Part shown: positions 18,856-26,330 of the stretch, piece by piece
Position numbering within the stretch: the stretch's first letter is position 1
Layout: every line of letters begins with the position of its first letter
Assembly (NCBI RefSeq): GCF_003611635.1
Contig: NZ_RAVZ01000065.1
Span: 1 to 33,079, forward strand
Reading direction: 5' to 3'
Source of the DNA: Corallococcus terminator
Lineage (GTDB): Bacteria; Myxococcota; Myxococcia; Myxococcales; Myxococcaceae
DNA: 33,079 bases
Notes under the pieces: model-generated
Seen by the model: the letters and a program-made list of their open reading frames with translations, nothing else
The model's database searches: none
Told to the model about the DNA's origin: nothing
Program-made: the position numbers and the translations under genes

Positions 18856-20151
18856 TCAGCGCGCCACGGCGACGGAGGACGTGGGCGCCGTGGGCGGCAT
18901 GGCCTCCGGCGCGGGGGGCTCGTCGTCCATGGGCTGGGCCGCGTGTTCGGGCAGGAACGTGAGCAGCACCAACGCGGGGATGGCCGCCGCGGCGGTGAAG
19001 GCGAAGAACGTGGGCCAGCCCATCCACGTGGCCAGGTAGCCGGACACGGAGCCGATGAGCCGGTTGGCGATGGTGCCCATCGTGGACAGCAGCGCGTACT
19101 GCGTGGCGCTGAAGCTCTTGTGGCACAGCGACATCACGAAGGCGGCGAACGCCGTCACGCCCAGGCCCGTGCACACGTTGTCCACGGCGATGGCGCCCGC
19201 GAGCATCAGGTCGTTCTTGCCCACCAGCGCCAGTGCCAGGAAGGCCAGGTTGGTGAGGCCCTGCGCGGCGCCGAAGATGAAGAGCGCACGGCGCATGCTG
19301 AGCTTCACCATCAGCACGCCGCCCAGCAGGCCACCGCCGATGGTGGCCAGCATGCCCAGCGTCTTGCTGAGCGCGCCAATCTCCGTGTTGGAGAACCCGA
19401 GCTCGATGTAGAACGGCGTCACCATGCTGGCGGCGATGGCGTCCCCTAGCTTGTAGAGCACCAGGAACGCGAGCACGCCCAGCGCGTACTCGCGCCGGAA
19501 GTAGTCCACGAAGGGCTTCACCACCGCGTCCAGCAGGTTGCGCGGAGGCCGCACGCTCTGGGGCTCCGGCGCGATCAGGGTGGCCACCACGCCCACGCTC
19601 ATGAGCAGGCCCATCACGTAGTACGTCCTCGACCAGCCGAGCTGATCCGACAGGATGAACGCGAGTCCGCCCGCGACGAGCATGCCCATCCGGTAGCCGG
19701 TGACGTACATGGAGTTGCCCAGCCCGCGCTCCTCCAGGGTGAGGATGTCCGTGCGCCACGCGTCCGCGACGATGTCCTGGCTGGCGGACAGGAACGTCAC
19801 CACCACCGCCAGGCACGCCATCGCGATGGGGGAGTCCTTCGGGTTGACGAGCCCCATGGCGGCGATGGCGCCCATGAGCAGCACCTGCGTCAAGAGCATC
19901 CAGCCGCGCCGCCGGCCCAGGAAGGGCAGGGTGTAGCGGTCCATCAGCGGCGCCCACAGCACCTTGAACGTGTAGGGCAGCGCCACGAGGCTGAAGATGC
20001 CGATGGTCTTGAGGTTCACCCCCTCGTTCTTCATCCACGCGGACAGCGTGACGCCGGTCAGCCACAGGGGGAGGCCGGACGCGAAGCCGACGGCCATCAG
20101 GAGCCAGATGCGCCGGCTCTTCAAGACGGTGAGAAGCGAGGGATTGGTCAT
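18856..20151 (-). CDS. AmpG-like muropeptide permease (MFS)
   Basis: The 431-residue protein is a 12-helix major facilitator. It has the AmpG signatures FASGLPLWLTG, IGIFSLVALPYTFKVLWAPLMDR, LGRRRGWMLLTQ, SASQDIVADAWRTDIL and GYRMGMLVAGGLAF in order. AmpG proteins import anhydro-muropeptides (GlcNAc-anhydroMurNAc peptides) across the inner membrane for peptidoglycan recycling. In some bacteria they feed the signal that induces beta-lactamase. The C-terminus is a Pro/Ala-rich cytoplasmic tail of about 35 residues. The gap to pgm is 147 bp. No ampD or ampR is in the window, so the link to recycling rests on family membership only. Confidence 0.9.
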   Translation of the reverse strand: MTNPSLLTVLKSRRIWLLMAVGFASGLPLWLTGVTLSAWMKNEGVNLKTIGIFSLVALPYTFKVLWAPLMDRYTLPFLGRRRGWMLLTQVLLMGAIAAMGLVNPKDSPIAMACLAVVVTFLSASQDIVADAWRTDILTLEERGLGNSMYVTGYRMGMLVAGGLAFILSDQLGWSRTYYVMGLLMSVGVVATLIAPEPQSVRPPRNLLDAVVKPFVDYFRREYALGVLAFLVLYKLGDAIAASMVTPFYIELGFSNTEIGALSKTLGMLATIGGGLLGGVLMVKLSMRRALFIFGAAQGLTNLAFLALALVGKNDLMLAGAIAVDNVCTGLGVTAFAAFVMSLCHKSFSATQYALLSTMGTIANRLIGSVSGYLATWMGWPTFFAFTAAAAIPALVLLTFLPEHAAQPMDDEPPAPEAMPPTAPTSSVAVAR

Positions 20152-20224
20152 GGAGGGCGCGGGAGAACAGCCGCCAGCATAGAGAATCCGCCCCGCGCGT
20201 CACCTGCCAACGGCCAGGGAATGT

Positions 20225-20259
20225 CCGCCCGGCTGCTGTCCGGGCACCAACCCGGGCGG
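20225..20259 (-). terminator. Hairpin at the end of the sigma-caspase operon
   Basis: CCGCCCGG (20259-20252 on the minus strand) pairs perfectly with CCGGGCGG (20232-20225); an inner GCCCGG/CCGGGC pairing is an alternative. It begins 6 bases past the stop of lipoprotein B. There is no U-run. Confidence 0.4.
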
Positions 20260-20265
20260 CTTTCG

Positions 20266-21240
20266 CTACGGCCCCAGCGCGGACACGTCCGGACAGGAGG
20301 ACGCGTTTCCCTCGGTGGGGTTGATGAAATCCCAGTTGCGCTGGAGGAAGGTGATTCGCGTCTGCGCGTCCCAGCACTCGGTGTATTTCAGGCCCTTCGC
20401 GTCGCCTTCCAGGATGGTCAGCACCAGCTTGCCCCGTCCCTCTGGTGTCCAGCGCGACACGATGTCCAGCGTCTCCAGGAGCCCGCCGGGCACCAGGTCC
20501 TGGCCGGGCAGCCGGAACGTCATCTCCCCCAGCCCCTCCGGCACCTGGCGCGACGCATAGCGCGTCAGGGGCAGCGTGGCCCCCGCGCCCGTGAAGAGCA
20601 GCTCCACGCTCGTGGGCAGCGCCTTCGTCTGGTAGCGGATGTCCAGCCGGTCCAACCCGTCCGCCTCGCGCGTGTCGAAGCCGTTCGCGCGGGCCTCCTT
20701 CAGGTCCAGCGCGAGCGCGCCCGTGCCCTTGCGGATGCCGCCGTCCGCCTTGAAGGTGCCGGGCAGGTACGTCCACCACCCGTCCTCGCCCGCGCCCCGG
20801 GGACGGAACTGGAGGCGGTAGGCGAAGTCGGCGCCCTGGCGCTCCATCACGAGGCGCAGCTCGTGCCCGGGATGGTCGTCCGCGGGGAAGGGGCCCCAGA
20901 TGCGGCGGTCGGTTTCGCGCGTGGTGGGCGCGACGCCGCGAAAAAGCTCCAGCAGGGTGAGCAGCGCGTCCACGCTGGCGTTGAACTGCGTGCCCACCTG
21001 ATAGGACTGGACCGCCAGCTCCGACGTGCCGCCCAGCACCTGAAGACCCAGCCGGTCCTCGCGGGTGCCGGTGCCCTGGCCGGAGCGTTTGGCGGAGTCC
21101 GGCAGCATGGCGGCCAGGTCCTCGCGTTGGGGCAGGGCGTTCTGGAACTCCAGGTCGTCGTTGGAGAAGTCGCCACCGCATGCGATCGCGAGGAGGCAGA
21201 GCAGGGCTGTGAGCAGGTTTCGCATCGCGTGCGCTCTCAT
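20266..21240 (-). CDS. Lipoprotein B of the sigma-caspase operon
   Basis: The 324-residue protein starts with a lipoprotein signal whose lipobox ends LAIAC (Cys21 from the ATG at 21240). The ATG overlaps the caspase stop as ATGA; an ATG at 21225 is the alternative. No named family is recognised. It is a paralogue of lipoprotein A (24263-25264): both share SGQG near the N-terminus, YQ then a hydrophobic segment, PTTxE..xxWGP, SRWT, and a C-terminal ECWD followed by one more Cys. The two mature cysteines (ECWD and SSCPD) could form a disulfide. The mature part looks beta-rich. It is the last gene of the operon and is followed by a hairpin. Confidence 0.85.
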   Translation of the reverse strand: MRAHAMRNLLTALLCLLAIACGGDFSNDDLEFQNALPQREDLAAMLPDSAKRSGQGTGTREDRLGLQVLGGTSELAVQSYQVGTQFNASVDALLTLLELFRGVAPTTRETDRRIWGPFPADDHPGHELRLVMERQGADFAYRLQFRPRGAGEDGWWTYLPGTFKADGGIRKGTGALALDLKEARANGFDTREADGLDRLDIRYQTKALPTSVELLFTGAGATLPLTRYASRQVPEGLGEMTFRLPGQDLVPGGLLETLDIVSRWTPEGRGKLVLTILEGDAKGLKYTECWDAQTRITFLQRNWDFINPTEGNASSCPDVSALGP

Positions 21241-22916
21241 GGCTCGTACGTGAGGAGCGCCGCCAGTTCCCAGTAGCCCAGGGACCGCTGCGCATCGACG
21301 GTGTATTGGAGGTACTGCGCCCGGCCCCGGGCGGTGAGGTGGAGGCGGCGCGTGAGCTGGAAGCGCGCGCCGGCCACCAGTCCCGGTGACACCATGGCGA
21401 AGCGCTGATCCGGGAACGCCGCGTCCTCGAACTGGCGGCCCAGGATGAGGTACGCCAGCCGAGCGCCCACGAACGGGGAGACGCGGCCCAGGGGCCACTC
21501 GGTGGTGAGGCTCGTTCCCAGGTTCACCACCGAGTACCGGTACGACGGCCCCGCGAGCGTGGGCAGCGCCAGCACACCCCGCGTGCCGCCCACGGAGGCA
21601 TCGAAGCCCCAGACCCAGTCGCGGCGGAAGTAGTCGTGCAGCTCGGCCTCCGCGCCGAACAGCGGCACGGAGAGGAAGAGCGACTGGCGCGTGGCCGCGT
21701 CGAAGAAGGACTGGTAGCCGCCCGTGAGGCCGAAGGCCCACCACGAATCCCGGCCCCGGCCCGCGCCCTTCACGGGGTCGTCGGAGAAGGGGGCGTCCTT
21801 GAGGCGCGGCTCCTCCAACACGGTGGTCCGGCCGCGAGCAATCTCCACGTCCCCGATGCGAAGCCGGTCGCTGAGCCGTCGCTTCACGCGGTAGGTGCCA
21901 GGGGCCAGGGCCACGCGGCGCTCCGTGTCCGCGCCCTTGTCCAGCTCCGCGACCACGAGGCCGCCTGGATCCACGAAGTAGTACGCACCCGCGGGCGCGC
22001 CGCCGGGCACCACGAGTCCCTCGGCGTTCGCGCGCAGGTCGGTGAGGACCAGGTCTCCGTTGCCCGCGAGGTCGTAGCTGAACGTGGGGTGCTGCGGGCC
22101 CGCGCTGCTGTCGGCGGTGTCCGCGACGGTGCGCGCGTAGGCGTGTGAATACGCTTCGAAGAGCGTCACGCGTCCGTCGCCGCTGCGGTCCGCGTCGCCC
22201 AGCAGGCCGCTCGTCAGGTGGTGGGAGAAGTAGCTGCCGCCCAGGGCATCCGACTCCTGCGAGTCCTCGTCCGCCGCGCTGGAGGTGAGGATGACGACGC
22301 CCCGGGCATCGCGCGCGGCGCCGGATTCCACGTCGAAGGCGGGGGCTTTACGAGCGCCCTTGGTCCGCGTGAGCGCGCCGGAGCGGCACGAGTCCAGGAT
22401 GGCGATGCGGATGTCGACGGGTGCCTCTGCCAGCCGGCGCTTGAGCGCGTCGAAGGCCAGCCGCGAGTCACCCAGTCGCAGGGCTCCGTCCTTCGCGTGA
22501 CCGGAGTAGTAGACGAACAGCGCGGTGCGCTCCCCGCGAGCCTGGGCCGCGCGTGCCCGTTGTTCCAGTTCCGACAGGGCGGAGAGGAAGTCCTTCGCGT
22601 CATCGTCGAGGAGGAGCTTCGCGTCGGACGCGGCCACGCCACCCAGTCGGGTGAGCAGGTCGTGCATCTTGCGCGCATCGTCGCGCGCGTAGCTCAGGGG
22701 GCGCGTGTCATTGCCCCCCGTGTCGTTGCCAGCGATGAGCGCGAAGCGGCGCAGCGTGTCCGCGTGCGCGGCGGTGGACAGCGATACGAACGCGAGCGCC
22801 AGTCCCAGGGCCCACGCGTGGGGCGGGGCGATGACGGTGCGCATCCGCGCCAGGACGCGAAGCCCCGCGAGCAGTGCCCGTTGCGGAGCGACACGCTTCA
22901 CGGGCAGGGTGCTCAT
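21237..22916 (-). CDS. Exported caspase-like protein with probable C-terminal outer-membrane barrel
   Basis: The protein has 559 residues from the ATG at 22916, which overlaps the anti-sigma stop as ATGA. A signal peptide ending AHA-DT (cleavage near residue 52) would export it; an ATG at 22844 would give a more standard 28-residue signal. Residues about 55-285 form a caspase (peptidase C14) domain with both catalytic residues: His140 in YYSGHAKDG and Cys177 in ILDSCRSG. A DADRSGDGRVTLFEA segment near 240 resembles a calcium loop. A PEGA-like beta domain follows at about 305-375. The last 165 residues alternate in the way of an outer-membrane barrel (GLTGGYQSF, VGARLAYLILG, VAGARFQLTRRLHLTARGRAQY). 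It should cleave after Arg, Lys or Asp in the periplasm if active; substrates are unknown. Confidence 0.88.
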   Translation of the reverse strand: MSTLPVKRVAPQRALLAGLRVLARMRTVIAPPHAWALGLALAFVSLSTAAHADTLRRFALIAGNDTGGNDTRPLSYARDDARKMHDLLTRLGGVAASDAKLLLDDDAKDFLSALSELEQRARAAQARGERTALFVYYSGHAKDGALRLGDSRLAFDALKRRLAEAPVDIRIAILDSCRSGALTRTKGARKAPAFDVESGAARDARGVVILTSSAADEDSQESDALGGSYFSHHLTSGLLGDADRSGDGRVTLFEAYSHAYARTVADTADSSAGPQHPTFSYDLAGNGDLVLTDLRANAEGLVVPGGAPAGAYYFVDPGGLVVAELDKGADTERRVALAPGTYRVKRRLSDRLRIGDVEIARGRTTVLEEPRLKDAPFSDDPVKGAGRGRDSWWAFGLTGGYQSFFDAATRQSLFLSVPLFGAEAELHDYFRRDWVWGFDASVGGTRGVLALPTLAGPSYRYSVVNLGTSLTTEWPLGRVSPFVGARLAYLILGRQFEDAAFPDQRFAMVSPGLVAGARFQLTRRLHLTARGRAQYLQYTVDAQRSLGYWELAALLTYEP

Positions 22917-23695
22917 GGCTTCAGCAGGATCCACTGCGTCTGCTCGCCCGCGACATCCAGCGGCGCCATGCGCGTGACATCCCGCCCCGCCGCCGCGAAG
23001 GACTTCCGCGCCGCAGCGCTCAGGGCATCCATCGACACGGGCGCCTCCGTCAGCAACAGCACCACACGCTCCGCCCCCGCTCCGGTGAACTCCACGCTCT
23101 CCGGCAACCAGTGCTGTCCCGCACCCGGCTCCACCGCGAGGCTGTCCCCCGACTCCGGATACAGCGGCGTCACCTCGCCCTGGGCATCCACCGACAGCGC
23201 GGCCACATAGCGGTGCGCCTCCGGCGTGTAACCCAGCCGCACGCGCTCACCGGGGCGCAGGGCTTCCGGTGCGTCCACGCTCGCCACCCGCTGCGGCTCC
23301 GCACCGCCACCGATGCGAAGCTCCGCGCTCGCGCCGCCCTTGAGCCGGTTGCCTGCCACGGGCCGGGACGCCCCGTCGTTCTCCAGCAGCGGACGCACCA
23401 GCACCAGCACGAACACGGAGGCCGCTACCAGCATCAGAGGTCTGGCCCACGCGGCGCGCGTCACGGGCTTCGCCGAAGCCTTGGACTGACGGGCCAGGGC
23501 CCGCTCCACGCCCGCCTCGAAGTGCTCGAAGGGCACCTCCGCCTCGAACGTGGTCTGCTGCTCCGACAAGGACCGGAGCACCGCGCCACATGCCTCGCAC
23601 GCCTCGGCATGCTCACGGGCGCGCAGGGCCTCCGGGGCAGGCAGGTCGCCGACGTGCAGGCGGCGCAATGTCCAGTTCGACTCGTGCGCGCTCAT
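22913..23695 (-). CDS. Zinc-finger anti-sigma factor with periplasmic DUF4384-like domain
   Basis: The 260-residue protein starts at 23695 with an ATGA overlap with the sigma stop. An N-terminal zinc-binding anti-sigma (zf-HC2/ZAS) motif is visible: His14, then His29-x3-Cys33-x2-Cys36. A single membrane helix lies at about 85-101. The periplasmic part (about 135-225) resembles DUF4384: LRPGERVRLGYTPEAHRYVAALSVD, GEVTPLYPESG, and HWLPESVEFTGAGAERVVLLL. DUF4384 often accompanies caspase-like proteins. The expected role is to hold the ECF sigma factor at the inner membrane and release it on a periplasmic signal. No site of regulated proteolysis can be assigned by eye. The open frame upstream to 24010 is not used. 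Confidence 0.88.
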   Translation of the reverse strand: MSAHESNWTLRRLHVGDLPAPEALRAREHAEACEACGAVLRSLSEQQTTFEAEVPFEHFEAGVERALARQSKASAKPVTRAAWARPLMLVAASVFVLVLVRPLLENDGASRPVAGNRLKGGASAELRIGGGAEPQRVASVDAPEALRPGERVRLGYTPEAHRYVAALSVDAQGEVTPLYPESGDSLAVEPGAGQHWLPESVEFTGAGAERVVLLLTEAPVSMDALSAAARKSFAAAGRDVTRMAPLDVAGEQTQWILLKP

Positions 23696-24234
23696 CGGAC
23701 GTTCAGCTCCTCTCCACCCAACTGTGCGAACTGTTCCAGCCGCTTGCGCACCGTGGGCACCGAGCGCCCCAGTACTGCGGCCACCTCTTCCAGCGTCATC
23801 CCGTCCACGTGGTAGTGGATGGCCGCCGCCTGCGTCTCCGCGTCCACCCGGGCCAGCAGCTTGCGCACCAGGTCGCGCGTCTCCATCGCCTCCGCCCCAC
23901 CGTGGCCCTCGGAGCGGGCCGCCTCGTCTCGGGCGAACCACCGCCGCCACGCCGCCCCTTCCGACCGGAGCTGGTTGAGGCAGTGGTGCGTGGCGATCTT
24001 CATCAACCACGTGAGCGGGGAGGCCTCCGCTCGGAACGAATCCCCGTGCACGAGCGCACGGGCGAAGACGTCCTGCATCGCGTCCTCGGCCCGGCTCGCA
24101 TCCTTCAGCAGGTAGCGGCAGCGCTCCCTCACGCTGCCGCCGTACTTCACATACAGGTCGCGCAGGACGGCCCGCCGGTCCTCGGAAGGACGGGGAGCTA
24201 CCACCTTCAGGGCCAGTGGGGTCGGTCCAGTCAC
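23692..24234 (-). CDS. ECF-family RNA polymerase sigma factor
   Basis: The 180-residue protein has the two ECF domains. Region 2 (about 25-92) contains DAMQDVFARAL (2.2, core binding) and TWLMKIATHHCLNQLR (2.3-2.4, -10 recognition). Region 4 (about 120-170) contains the helix-turn-helix MTLEEVAAVLGRSVPTVRKRLEQF (-35 recognition). The start is GTG at 24234 without a clear Shine-Dalgarno; it is 28 bp downstream of lipoprotein A. It is followed by its anti-sigma factor with an ATGA overlap. By analogy it should transcribe its own operon and a small regulon once released. The sigma subgroup cannot be assigned here. Confidence 0.93.
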   Translation of the reverse strand: MTGPTPLALKVVAPRPSEDRRAVLRDLYVKYGGSVRERCRYLLKDASRAEDAMQDVFARALVHGDSFRAEASPLTWLMKIATHHCLNQLRSEGAAWRRWFARDEAARSEGHGGAEAMETRDLVRKLLARVDAETQAAAIHYHVDGMTLEEVAAVLGRSVPTVRKRLEQFAQLGGEELNVR

Positions 24235-24262
24235 GCGCGGCTTGAGCCTACCGCGAGGAGGC

Positions 24263-25264
24263 TCAGAGCGACGAGTACACCGCCGCGTTGAATCCGCCGC
24301 AGGCCGCTTCCGCCTCGCCGTACCCCAGGCGCGGGTCCAGGCTGACGATGAAGTAGGTGCTCAGGAAGTTCGTGTCCCAGCACTCGCTCAGCGTGGCCTC
24401 GCCCTTCAGGTCGCCGCCCGTCACCTTGATGTCCGAGCGGCCCGCCCCCGTCGCAGTCCAGCGGCTCTTGATGCTCAGCTTCTCCAGCTTCGCGCGCAGC
24501 GGGTCCCCGTTGTCGATGTCCTTGGCCGACGCGAAATCGAACTCGCCGCCCGCCGTCGCGGACGCCTTGTAGCGGTAGTTCCCGTCCACGCGCTGTTGCG
24601 GGTCCTGCTCGTCGCGCACCTGGCGGAAGTCCGCTTCCACCGTGGCCTCCGCCGTGGCGCTCGGACGCGCGTAGCGAATCTCCACCGTGCCCACGTTCTC
24701 ATCGCCGTCCGGCAGGCTGTGCGACGCGTCCCAGTCGATGAACAGCTCGCCGGAGCCGAAGCCCTTCAGGCGCTCGCCGTTCGCGTCCACCGCCACCGTC
24801 TGCGTGCCGGACAGCACCGCCTTGAAGCCGCTGTCCGCGTCCGCCTTCGCCTTGCCCTCCAGCACCCAGGAGAACGACGCGTCCCCCGACTTCGTCACCG
24901 TCAGCCGCCACGTCGTGGGGCTCAGCGCGTCCGTGTGCGGACCCCACACCGCCTTGTTCTCCTCCAGCGTCGTCGGCGGATACTTGGCGATCTGCTCGAT
25001 GAGGTTGAGCACCCACAGCGTGCCGCCGTTGATGGACACCGTCGCGTTCACCGTCGCCTGGTAGTACTCGGCCTTCTGGCCCAGGCCGTACATCGCGGAC
25101 GGGCCGCTCGCCGTCAGGCCCTGGCCGCTCTCCTTCGGCGCCTTCACCTGCATCATCTCCTTGGAGGGCAGGCCGTCGCGGAACGTGTCCTCGTTCGTCT
25201 CGGCGTCGTTGCAACCGGCGGCGAACAGCAGGGAGGCGGCACACAGCAGGCTCTTGCGCAGCAT
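24263..25264 (-). CDS. Lipoprotein A of the sigma-caspase operon
   Basis: The 333-residue protein begins MLRKSLLCAASLLFAAGC, a lipoprotein signal with the lipidated cysteine at residue 18. It is a paralogue of lipoprotein B at the other end of the operon: they share FRDGLP/FQNALP, SGQG, YQ, PPTTLEENKAVWGP against APTTRETDRRIWGP, SRWT and SECWD with a last Cys near the C-terminus. This copy has a longer middle part. Family and function are unrecognised; a beta-rich extracytoplasmic fold is likely. AAAGGA lies about 10 bases before the ATG. It is the first gene of the operon, and the 208-bp gap upstream holds the presumed promoter. Confidence 0.87.
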   Translation of the reverse strand: MLRKSLLCAASLLFAAGCNDAETNEDTFRDGLPSKEMMQVKAPKESGQGLTASGPSAMYGLGQKAEYYQATVNATVSINGGTLWVLNLIEQIAKYPPTTLEENKAVWGPHTDALSPTTWRLTVTKSGDASFSWVLEGKAKADADSGFKAVLSGTQTVAVDANGERLKGFGSGELFIDWDASHSLPDGDENVGTVEIRYARPSATAEATVEADFRQVRDEQDPQQRVDGNYRYKASATAGGEFDFASAKDIDNGDPLRAKLEKLSIKSRWTATGAGRSDIKVTGGDLKGEATLSECWDTNFLSTYFIVSLDPRLGYGEAEAACGGFNAAVYSSL

Positions 25265-25372
25265 GGTGGGGTGTCCTTTCAGGGCCCGTCGTGCGGGCCG
25301 TGCGGCAGGGAATTCGCTCCTATGGACACAGGCCGGGCGAAAAACAGAAAAGGCGCTCGCTTGAGGCGAAAA

Positions 25373-25385
25373 GTTTCAATGAAAC
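25373..25385. repeat. Palindrome upstream of the sigma-caspase operon
   Basis: GTTTC-AAT-GAAAC lies about 110 bp upstream of the lipoprotein A start, in a short AT-richer patch. Each arm contains GAAAC, which resembles an ECF -35 element (GGAAC type) on both strands. It could be an operator or part of an ECF promoter, but no matching -10 element is clear. A GGCCCG/CGGGCC hairpin (25283-25299) lies in the leader downstream. Confidence 0.4.
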
Positions 25386-25472
25386 CGGCTGTTTGGAACC
25401 TGCCTGCCTGCCCTCCGGCCGCCCACGCCCGCCTGCCCGACCGTCGAAATGGGCCATCCCTAGATTTCGCCC

Positions 25473-26330
25473 ATGGAAAAACGACACCCGAACCATCCCG
25501 GGGACATGGGTACGGACGCCTCGCTGGCTGAGCGTGAGCGCGCGCCGGACGAAATCAACGCCCGCGCCAGAGCCGTCGGCCTGCTTCATGAGGCTGGGGT
25601 GCCCTTCGTGGTGGGCGGGGCCTATGCCTACGCGACCTATACCGGCATCTACCGGGACACCAAGGACCTGGACCTGTTTCCGCGCAAGGCGGACGCGGTC
25701 CGCGCGCTGGAGGTCCTGGAGAAGGACGGGTGGCGCACCGAGCACCACGACGAGGTGTGGATCTACAAGGCGTACAAGGGTGAGTACTTCGTCGACTTCA
25801 TCTTCTCCTCCGGCAACGGCGTGGCGACGGTGGACGACGAGTGGTTCACCCACGCCAAGAAGGCCAACATCTTCGGCTACGAGTGTCTCATCGCTCCCGC
25901 CGAGGAGATGATCTGGTCCAAGGCCTTCGTCACCGAGCGCGAACGCTATGACGGCGCGGACATCAACCACCTCATCCTCAAGGCGGGGCGGGAGATGGAC
26001 TGGGACCGCATCCTCCGGCGATTTGATCGCTACTGGGAGGTGCTGCTCAGCCACCTGATGATGTTCCGCTTCGCCTATCCCAGCGAGCGCGACATCGTGC
26101 CCAACTACGTCATGACGGAGCTGATGAGCCGCACGCTCCAGACGGTGCGCGACGGCAGTTGGGATGAGCGCCTGTGTCGCGGCAATCTGGTGTCCAAGGT
26201 GAACTACCACGTGGACATCCACCACTGGGGCTTTGGGGACGGCAGGGCCTGGGACGAACAAGAACGACCCGAGGGGGACGTGCGTGGCGCGAGATCCGAG
26301 CTCGAAAATACGGCTGGCGGCAGTCGGTGA
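25473..26330 (+). CDS. Nucleotidyltransferase-fold protein
   Basis: The 285-residue protein shows the nucleotidyltransferase signature. VVGGAYAYATYTGIYRDTKDLDL has Gly48-Gly49 and the metal-binding Asp65 and Asp67, and a third acidic residue, Asp108, follows in YFVDFIF. A later PAEEMIWSKAFVTERERYDGADINHLI is the helical segment found after the core in AbiEii/MNT-like proteins. The C-terminal 60 residues are not recognised. It would transfer a nucleotide to RNA, protein or a small molecule in the cytoplasm. The ATG at 25473 lacks a Shine-Dalgarno. TAGATT (25461-25466) ends 6 bases before it, so the mRNA may be leaderless; an ATG at 25506 is the alternative. The metallophosphoesterase gene starts inside its 3' end. 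Confidence 0.82.
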   Translation: MEKRHPNHPGDMGTDASLAERERAPDEINARARAVGLLHEAGVPFVVGGAYAYATYTGIYRDTKDLDLFPRKADAVRALEVLEKDGWRTEHHDEVWIYKAYKGEYFVDFIFSSGNGVATVDDEWFTHAKKANIFGYECLIAPAEEMIWSKAFVTERERYDGADINHLILKAGREMDWDRILRRFDRYWEVLLSHLMMFRFAYPSERDIVPNYVMTELMSRTLQTVRDGSWDERLCRGNLVSKVNYHVDIHHWGFGDGRAWDEQERPEGDVRGARSELENTAGGSR

